Assembly (NCBI GenBank): GCA_023458595.1
Contig: JAEWYT010000078.1
Coordinates: 8,043 to 72,042, forward strand
Direction of reading: 5' to 3'
DNA length: 64,000 nucleotides
Origin: Pseudomonadota bacterium
GTDB lineage: Bacteria > Pseudomonadota > Alphaproteobacteria > Rhizobiales > Tepidamorphaceae
The translations under genes were made by a program, and so were the position numbers. This document shows positions 59,047 through 64,000 of the stretch, piece after piece; positions within the stretch are counted from its first letter, which is position 1; each line of letters starts with the position of its first letter. The notes under the pieces were generated by a model. That model saw only the letters and a list, made by a program, of their open reading frames with translations. It searched no databases and was not told the origin of the DNA.

Positions 59047-60252
59047 ATGACCGCGACCGACGCCGGACCTGCGAAGCGCCGAGCCGGACCGGCTTCGTTC
59101 AATTGCGGCTGCCGGCCGTTCTTTCTGTTCGCGGCGTTCCAGGCGGCCGTCATCGCCGCGATCTGGACGCCGTGGTATCTGGGCTTCGTGCGGATTCCGA
59201 CACTGTTCCCGCCGGACGCCTGGTACGCACACGAAATGCTGTTCGGCTACCTGCCGGCAGTCATCGCCGGCGTCCTGCTGACCGCGGTTCCGGACCGGAC
59301 GGGGCAATCGCCGGTCGCGGGCCGGCTGCTGGCGGGCCTCGTCGTCGTCTGGTTCGCCGGGCGCATCGCGGTTGCCGCATCCGACCGGCTCGGACCGGGG
59401 CTCCTCGCGATTGCCACCCTGCCTTTTCTGGCCCTGCTCGTCGTCATCGTCGGCCGGCAGGTCGCGGCGGCACGACATCCGCGGACCCTTCAGGTACTGG
59501 GCCTCGTCGCCGTGCTGCTGTGCGCTCAGGCGCTGTTCCAGTGGGAGATCTGGCGCTATGGCCGAAGCACCTTCGGCATCGATCTGGCCGTCGCCGCCGC
59601 CATCGCGTCGATAGCGGCGGTCGATTGGCGAGGCATGCCCGGCTTCGCCGGCGGCTTGCTTCCCCGTGGCGGTGACCGCGGCTCGACCGCGCCGCGCGCG
59701 CGGCTCGACGCTGCGGCGACCGGCCTCGCCGTGGTCGCGCTGGCGGCATGGGTCGCGTCGCCGGCGCTGGCCGGCCATGCCGTCGTCGTCGCCGCATTGC
59801 TGCTGGCGGCTGCGCTCGGCCAGCTCGCTCGCATCGCCCGTGGCCCCGGCGACCACACCGTCGCCGAACCGGTCGCGACCGGCTTCCGCGTGGCCTATTT
59901 CTTCGTCCCGGTCGGCTTCCTTCTCGCCGGCGCGTCACTGCTGACCGACGTGGTTCCGGCCTCCGCCGGCGTCCTCGCCTGGACGGCCGGCGCCGTCGTC
60001 GGAATGACCCTCGCGATCATGACGCGGCCCATCCTGGAACATCGGGGCCGCACCTTCGCGTCGAGCCCCGCGACGATCGCGATCTTCGCGGGTGTCGTCG
60101 TATCGGCCGCAGCCCGGGTAGCGGCCGCGCTGGCGCCGGACTGGACGATGCTCCTCGTCCCGCTGTCCGGGCTGACCTCATTTGCAGCATTCACGGGGTT
60201 CATCGCGTTCGCCGCCATCGACGCCCGCCGTCAGGCCCGCTCGGATGCCTGA
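59047..60252 (+). CDS. nnrS: NnrS-family membrane protein (2)
   Basis: This 401-residue protein is closer to canonical NnrS: an N-terminal NCGCRPFFLFAAFQAAVIAA, then WYAHEMLFGYLPAVIAGVLL with TAVPDRTGQSPVAG, VAWFAGRIAVA-like GRIAVAASD, and C-terminal ILEHRGRTFASSP with a final pair of helices. About 12 transmembrane helices are expected. NnrS affects resistance to NO under low oxygen. It follows the first NnrS-like gene by 19 bp and ends the operon; the 252 bp after it, to 60504, show no gene. Confidence 0.88.
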   Translation: MTATDAGPAKRRAGPASFNCGCRPFFLFAAFQAAVIAAIWTPWYLGFVRIPTLFPPDAWYAHEMLFGYLPAVIAGVLLTAVPDRTGQSPVAGRLLAGLVVVWFAGRIAVAASDRLGPGLLAIATLPFLALLVVIVGRQVAAARHPRTLQVLGLVAVLLCAQALFQWEIWRYGRSTFGIDLAVAAAIASIAAVDWRGMPGFAGGLLPRGGDRGSTAPRARLDAAATGLAVVALAAWVASPALAGHAVVVAALLLAAALGQLARIARGPGDHTVAEPVATGFRVAYFFVPVGFLLAGASLLTDVVPASAGVLAWTAGAVVGMTLAIMTRPILEHRGRTFASSPATIAIFAGVVVSAAARVAAALAPDWTMLLVPLSGLTSFAAFTGFIAFAAIDARRQARSDA

Positions 60253-60504
60253 GCCGGGAAACACGCCCGCGAGGCGGAGAGCAGACGATCGACACGGCGG
60301 CGAAGGCTCGGCTCGTGAAACGGGATGGCGCGAAAGGCCGATCCCGCTCCCGACATACACGTCCGAAGACTGCAGTCGTCGCATCCGACCATGGGACCGA
60401 TCGTGTCGGTCGAATAGCCGCTGATCTCGAGACGCTGCCCGGATTCCCCTTAGGCGGAACGCCTGCACGTGCCCGATGGCCATAAGGGGCCGCGGGCGAA
60501 GGGA

Positions 60505-61521
60505 TCAGCCTCGCTTCCGTTGCCGCTTGCCCGCCGGCCGGCGGGCTGTCTTCTGTGGCGGCTGCACCACGAATTCCCCCGACTCGCGTATGTCGTGTTC
60601 GTTGTGCCGGATCTGCTCGACCGCCTCCGGGCCCAGCGCGGAGACGGTCAACGCGACCAGTATGTTGCCGAGCAGATGGGCACCGGCGATGGAGTCCGGG
60701 AAGGCGTAGCTGCGCACCGTCGTCAGAAATAGATGATCGGCCAACAGCGCGAGCGGAGCGTTCTCGCTATCGGTGATCGCTATGATGGTCGCACCGCGAT
60801 CGGCGGCGTTCTGCGCCACCCCCAGCGTCACGCGGCTATAGGGATAGGTCGAATAGGCAACGAGCACGTCGTTCCGGGCAAGGTCGCCCAGTTCGAGTCC
60901 CGCGCCGCCGCCCGTATCGAGCAGATGCGTGTTCGGCTTGACCTTCCTGAGCGAATAGGAGAGCGCGTATGCGGTCGCGAAGAAGGGCCGGCGGCCGATG
61001 ACGAAGACCCTTTCGGCGTCCGCGAGCGCCTGTACGGCCGACTTGAGCTGCGCCTCCTTGAGGCCCGCTATGGTCGCCTTCTGAACCTCGAACTCGCGCT
61101 CGGCGAACTGCGCGGCAAAGCCGAGCGCGCCTTCCTTCTGGCCCAGGGAGACCAGTTCGGCGGCCCTGCCCTGATTGCGGCCCTGCTCGGCCATCAGCGC
61201 GTTGACGAAGACCCCGCGGAAATCCTCGAACCCCTTGAACCCGAGGCTCTGGGCGAGGCGGACCAGCGTCACCGGAGGCACCTCCGCCCGCTTGGCCAGT
61301 TCTCGCATCGAACGGAAAGGGATCTCGTCCCGGTGCGCGATCAGAAATCGGATCGCATTCGCGGTCGGCCCGCGCGTCTCCGGCATCATCTGCCTGAGCC
61401 GCACCTCGATATTGCTGGGGGTCGGAGTCATCTGGCCTGCGGTCATCGGATCATCGCGTGGACGCTGCCACGATTCACATGTTGAAACAATTGATCCGTA
61501 TTGACTCATATAGAACCGCAT
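60505..61521 (-). CDS. RpiR-family transcriptional regulator
   Basis: This 338-residue protein has an N-terminal RpiR HTH (residues about 40-110: FLIAHRDEIPFRSMRELAKR, VPPVTLVRLAQSLGFKGFED) and a C-terminal SIS sugar-phosphate/small-molecule domain (RVFVIGRRPFFATAYALSYS, NDVLVAYSTYPYSRVTLGVA, ATIIAITDSENAPLALLADH). I choose ATG 61521 because GAGGTG lies 8 bases upstream; later ATGs at 61446 and 61431 lack a ribosome-binding site, although the first 30 residues are not family sequence. It is divergent from the aminotransferase gene (50 bp apart) and probably regulates it. Confidence 0.88.
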   Translation of the reverse strand: MRFYMSQYGSIVSTCESWQRPRDDPMTAGQMTPTPSNIEVRLRQMMPETRGPTANAIRFLIAHRDEIPFRSMRELAKRAEVPPVTLVRLAQSLGFKGFEDFRGVFVNALMAEQGRNQGRAAELVSLGQKEGALGFAAQFAEREFEVQKATIAGLKEAQLKSAVQALADAERVFVIGRRPFFATAYALSYSLRKVKPNTHLLDTGGGAGLELGDLARNDVLVAYSTYPYSRVTLGVAQNAADRGATIIAITDSENAPLALLADHLFLTTVRSYAFPDSIAGAHLLGNILVALTVSALGPEAVEQIRHNEHDIRESGEFVVQPPQKTARRPAGKRQRKRG

Positions 61522-61571
61522 GATCCAATCACCTCATAGAAGCGGACGCAAGCGTCGAACGGACGGGTCAC

Positions 61572-62927
61572 ATGCTTTCGAACACGTTGCCGGGCCACAA
61601 CGCCGGTGAGATCCTCGGACCCCAGTCCCGGGCCGAGTTCGAGCGCTCCAAGCGCATCACGCCGGGCGGCAGCATGCGCGCGGCTCCGTTTTTCCCCCCG
61701 CATCCACCTTACGCCGCATCCGGGAGCGGCTGCTGGATCACGGACGTCGACGGTCGCCGGATCTTCGATTGCGCCAACAATTTCTTCTCGCTCGTCCACG
61801 GCCACGCCTTCCCACCCGTGGTGAAGGCACTGCACGAGGTACTGGATTCGGGGACCGCCTTCGGCCTGCCGACGCCGTCCGAAACCGCGCTGGCCGAGGC
61901 GATCACGGCCCGCTCGCCGAAGCTTGAGCAGGTTCGCTTCGCCAATTCCGGAACCGAGGCGGTCATGTTCGCCGTCAAGGCCGCGCGCGCCATCACCGGC
62001 CGGCCGATGATCGCGAAATTCGAGGGGGCCTATCACGGCGCCTACGACTACGTGGAAGTCAGCCTCGACTCGTCCCCCGAGAACTGGGGAGACGACGCCC
62101 CGAACAGCGTGCTTTACGCAAAGGGAACGCCGCCCTCCGTCGCGGCGGACGTTCTTGTCCTGCCTTTCGCCGACGCGCGAAAATGCGCCGAGCTGATCGC
62201 GGCTCACCACGACCGGCTGGCGGCCATCGTCGTCGACCCGCTGGCCTCGCGCGTCGCCATGGTTCCCATGTGCGCCGACGTGCGGGACGCGATCCATGAA
62301 GCTGCAGCCGCATACGGCATCCTTCTCGTCCTCGACGAGGTGGTCTCCTATCGGCTCGGCTGCCACGGCGCGCATGTGGAGTTCGGCTTCGAGCCCGACC
62401 TTGTGGCTCTCGGGAAGATCATCGGCGGCGGGCTTCCCGTCGGCGCAATCGCCGGCCGGACCTCGCACATGGCGATCTTCGACCATACCAAGGGAAAGCC
62501 GGCCGTCTCGCATGGCGGCACCTTTAGCGCCAACCCGCTGACCATGGCGGCCGGTCTCGCGGCATTGGAGCACTACGATGCCGCCGCCGTTGCACGACTG
62601 GATGAACTGGGCGAACGGCTGCGCGGCGGCCTGGCGGAAGATATCCGCCGCCGCGACCTGTCGGCCCAGGTAACGGGCACCGGCTCGTTTTTCCGGCTGC
62701 ATCTCAAGAGCGCCCGGATCGACGACTTCAGGACCGCCCTGCCCGACCTTGCCCAGAAGAGAGCGCTGGCGCGCATCCACATGGAGATGCTGCAGCAGGG
62801 CTTCCTGGTCGCACCCAATTGCTCCGGCGCCTTGTCGACGCCGATGAGCGAGACCGACATCCACGATCTGGCTGCGGCCCTCGTGGATGCCATTCAGCAT
62901 GTTTGGGAGCATTCGCCATGGGAGTGA
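61572..62927 (+). CDS. Class III pyridoxal-phosphate aminotransferase (2)
   Basis: This 451-residue enzyme resembles glutamate-1-semialdehyde aminomutase/omega-transaminases: KRITPGGSMRAAPFFPPHPP, VRFANSGTEAVMFAVKAARA, FEGAYHGAYDYVEVS, ILLVLDEVVSYRLGCHG with the PLP Asp, and LVALGKIIGGGLPVGAIAG with the PLP Lys. The GSA-like N-terminus and an RpiR regulator suggest a catabolic transaminase for a non-proteinogenic amino acid. It lies 11 bp before an amino-acid-binding protein gene, so the imported amino compound may be its substrate. Confidence 0.88.
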   Translation: MLSNTLPGHNAGEILGPQSRAEFERSKRITPGGSMRAAPFFPPHPPYAASGSGCWITDVDGRRIFDCANNFFSLVHGHAFPPVVKALHEVLDSGTAFGLPTPSETALAEAITARSPKLEQVRFANSGTEAVMFAVKAARAITGRPMIAKFEGAYHGAYDYVEVSLDSSPENWGDDAPNSVLYAKGTPPSVAADVLVLPFADARKCAELIAAHHDRLAAIVVDPLASRVAMVPMCADVRDAIHEAAAAYGILLVLDEVVSYRLGCHGAHVEFGFEPDLVALGKIIGGGLPVGAIAGRTSHMAIFDHTKGKPAVSHGGTFSANPLTMAAGLAALEHYDAAAVARLDELGERLRGGLAEDIRRRDLSAQVTGTGSFFRLHLKSARIDDFRTALPDLAQKRALARIHMEMLQQGFLVAPNCSGALSTPMSETDIHDLAAALVDAIQHVWEHSPWE

Positions 62928-62938
62928 AGGAGACGAAG

Positions 62939-63967
62939 ATGAGAAGAACAGTCCTGCCGGTCCTCGCCTCGGTCGCGCTGGCCGTCGGCTTCGCGACGAC
63001 CGCGTATGCGGGCGCCACGTTCGACAAGGTCCGCTCGCAGGGGACCCTGCGCTGCGGCGTGGGCGGCTCGATCCCCACCTTCTCCAAGCTGGACAGCCAG
63101 GGCAGGTGGGGCGGGCTCGATGTCGACTATTGCCGGGCCGTCGCCGCCGCCGCTCTCGGCGATCCGGAAAAGGTCACCTTTGTCCCGCTGTCTCTTCAGC
63201 AGCGCTTCGCGGCGCTTCAGAGCGGCGAGGTCGACCTGCTCGCGCGGGACAGCGTGGTAAACCTGACGCGGGACGCTTCCCTCGGCGTGATCTCGGTCGT
63301 CACCAACTTCTACACCGGCGCCGGCTTCATCGTGCGCCGCGATTCCGGCATCAAGTCCACCGACGATATGGAGAACGCCACCTTCTGCATCAGCCAGGGC
63401 AACTCCGCGCTCGGCAGTCTGGCCGACCTGATGAAGTCGAAGGGCTTTCAGTACGAGCTCGTGCAACTGGAGAAGTTCCAGGACACCTTCCAGGCCTTCC
63501 TCGCCGGCCGCTGCGACGCGGCGATCGCCGGCGCGGCGGATCTTGCCGGCGTGCAGGTGACGATGGCCCCCAATCCCACCGACTACATCGTGCTCGACGA
63601 GCTCATGTCGGCGGACCCCTACTCGGTCTATGTCGCGCGCGGCGACTGGGAATGGTTCACGCTGGTCCGCTGGACGCACTACGGGCTGGTGGAGGCCGAG
63701 AAGCGCGGCATCACGCAGGCCAACGTCAAGGAGCTTGCGGCAAGCAGCGAGGACGCCGCGGTCAAGCGCATGCTCGGCGCGCAGGACGAGCTGGGCAAGC
63801 TGCTCGGCGTCGACAACGACTGGCTTGTCGACGTCGTCGCCGCGGTGGGCAACTACGGCGAGATATTCGACCGGCACTTCGGCAAGAACTCGCCCGTCAA
63901 CATGGCACGCGGCCAGAACGCGCTCGCCCGCGACGGCGGCCTCATGTACGCAGCGCCGTTCAACTGA
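62939..63967 (+). CDS. Amino-acid ABC transporter substrate-binding protein (AapJ/BztA-like)
   Basis: This 342-residue periplasmic protein has a signal peptide (residues 1 to about 25, ending TTAYAG) and the AapJ-like pattern TLRCGVGGSIPTFSKLDSQG, WGGLDVDYCRAVAAAALGDP, RFAALQSGEVDLLARDSVVN, and a C-terminal NYGEIFDRHFGKNSPVNMAR. The family binds several L-amino acids for import by the Aap/Bzt ABC system. ATG 62939 is chosen because AAGGAG lies 6-7 bases upstream, overlapping the aminotransferase stop region; an ATG at 62918 is possible but poorer. Permease and ATPase genes would follow beyond the window. Confidence 0.9.
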   Translation: MRRTVLPVLASVALAVGFATTAYAGATFDKVRSQGTLRCGVGGSIPTFSKLDSQGRWGGLDVDYCRAVAAAALGDPEKVTFVPLSLQQRFAALQSGEVDLLARDSVVNLTRDASLGVISVVTNFYTGAGFIVRRDSGIKSTDDMENATFCISQGNSALGSLADLMKSKGFQYELVQLEKFQDTFQAFLAGRCDAAIAGAADLAGVQVTMAPNPTDYIVLDELMSADPYSVYVARGDWEWFTLVRWTHYGLVEAEKRGITQANVKELAASSEDAAVKRMLGAQDELGKLLGVDNDWLVDVVAAVGNYGEIFDRHFGKNSPVNMARGQNALARDGGLMYAAPFN

Positions 63968-63976
63968 CCGGAGGCG

Positions 63977-64000
63977 GCGCGGGACGGCTTCGTCCCGCGC
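63977..64000 (+). terminator. Hairpin after the amino-acid-binding protein gene
   Basis: GCGCGGGACG-GCTT-CGTCCCGCGC is a perfect 10-bp stem with a 4-base loop, ten bases after the stop codon and at the very end of the window. Whether a U-tract follows cannot be seen. It may be a terminator or a partial attenuator between the binding-protein gene and permease genes. Confidence 0.6.

Noticed and set aside
60178..60483. A 101-codon minus-strand frame between nnrS and rpiR.
   Set aside because: It overlaps the nnrS end, has no ribosome-binding site of note and shows a non-protein-like Arg/Ser-rich composition.
1..64000. tRNA, rRNA, CRISPR arrays, insertion sequences, phage genes or riboswitches.
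   Set aside because: No cloverleaf-like sequence, regular spaced repeats, transposase motifs or known riboswitch cores were seen on reading both strands; weakly conserved small RNAs cannot be excluded by eye.

Overview
The window is about 67% G+C DNA with dense, often overlapping genes. It looks like a chromosomal segment of an alphaproteobacterium, most likely of the order Hyphomicrobiales (Rhizobiales). The urt-ure arrangement, the many ABC importers for nitrogen compounds, the MttB/dimethylglycine-dehydrogenase genes and a palindromic repeat (two copies, 16373-16461 and 22625-22712) of a type common in that order all point this way. I saw no rRNA, tRNA, CRISPR array, insertion sequence or phage gene.

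Layout. (1) 1-10181: a putative N-heterocycle uptake and catabolism cluster: RidA (partial), creatininase-like amidohydrolase, NMT1/THI5-type ABC importer, cytosine-deaminase-like amidohydrolase, FAD-linked oxidase, two flavodoxin-fold NAD(P)H oxidoreductases, a MarR regulator and a class I aminotransferase. (2) 10162-13842, minus: a P-type cation ATPase and a membrane fatty-acid desaturase. (3) 13898-25771, minus: a continuous urea uptake and hydrolysis unit, urtABCDE-ureD-ureAB(fused)-ureC-ureE-ureF-ureG-ureJ. (4) 26079-30372, plus: divergent from urtA, a very large NCS1-permease/Cys-rich/histidine-kinase/receiver fusion, translationally coupled to a LuxR-type response regulator; it is the natural candidate sensor for the urea unit. 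(5) 30382-35298, minus: tetR, RND adaptor and RND pump genes. (6) 35437-36798, minus: malonyl-CoA decarboxylase. (7) 37205-47955: a methylated-amine/C1 cluster with an XRE-cupin regulator, two dimethylglycine/sarcosine-dehydrogenase-like flavoproteins with GcvT domains, a PEP-mutase/isocitrate-lyase family enzyme and a non-pyrrolysine MttB homologue, facing a glutamine-synthetase-like ligase and a class III aminotransferase. (8) 48165-49590: a methyltransferase and a DUF488 gene. (9) 49786-60252: a nitric-oxide-associated island with a truncated haemoglobin, a 5-formyl-THF cyclo-ligase homologue, a DUF6522-like protein, a TonB receptor with its AraC regulator, and a divergent ABC importer operon ending in two NnrS-family membrane proteins. 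(10) 60505-63967: an RpiR regulator, a class III aminotransferase and an amino-acid-binding protein.

How the parts work together. Most of the window concerns acquiring and breaking down nitrogen compounds: urea is imported by Urt and split by the nickel urease beside it, and methylated amines or heterocycles are imported, demethylated, deaminated or transaminated. The most unusual items are the transporter-like sensor kinase next to urt, and the TonB/AraC/ABC/NnrS assembly. The latter carries a TTGAC-N4-GTCAA box (55065-55078) typical of NO-sensing Crp/Fnr regulators, and the globin gene beside it has an NsrR-like palindrome (49786-49808). Together these suggest an uncharacterised uptake system tied to NO or denitrification.
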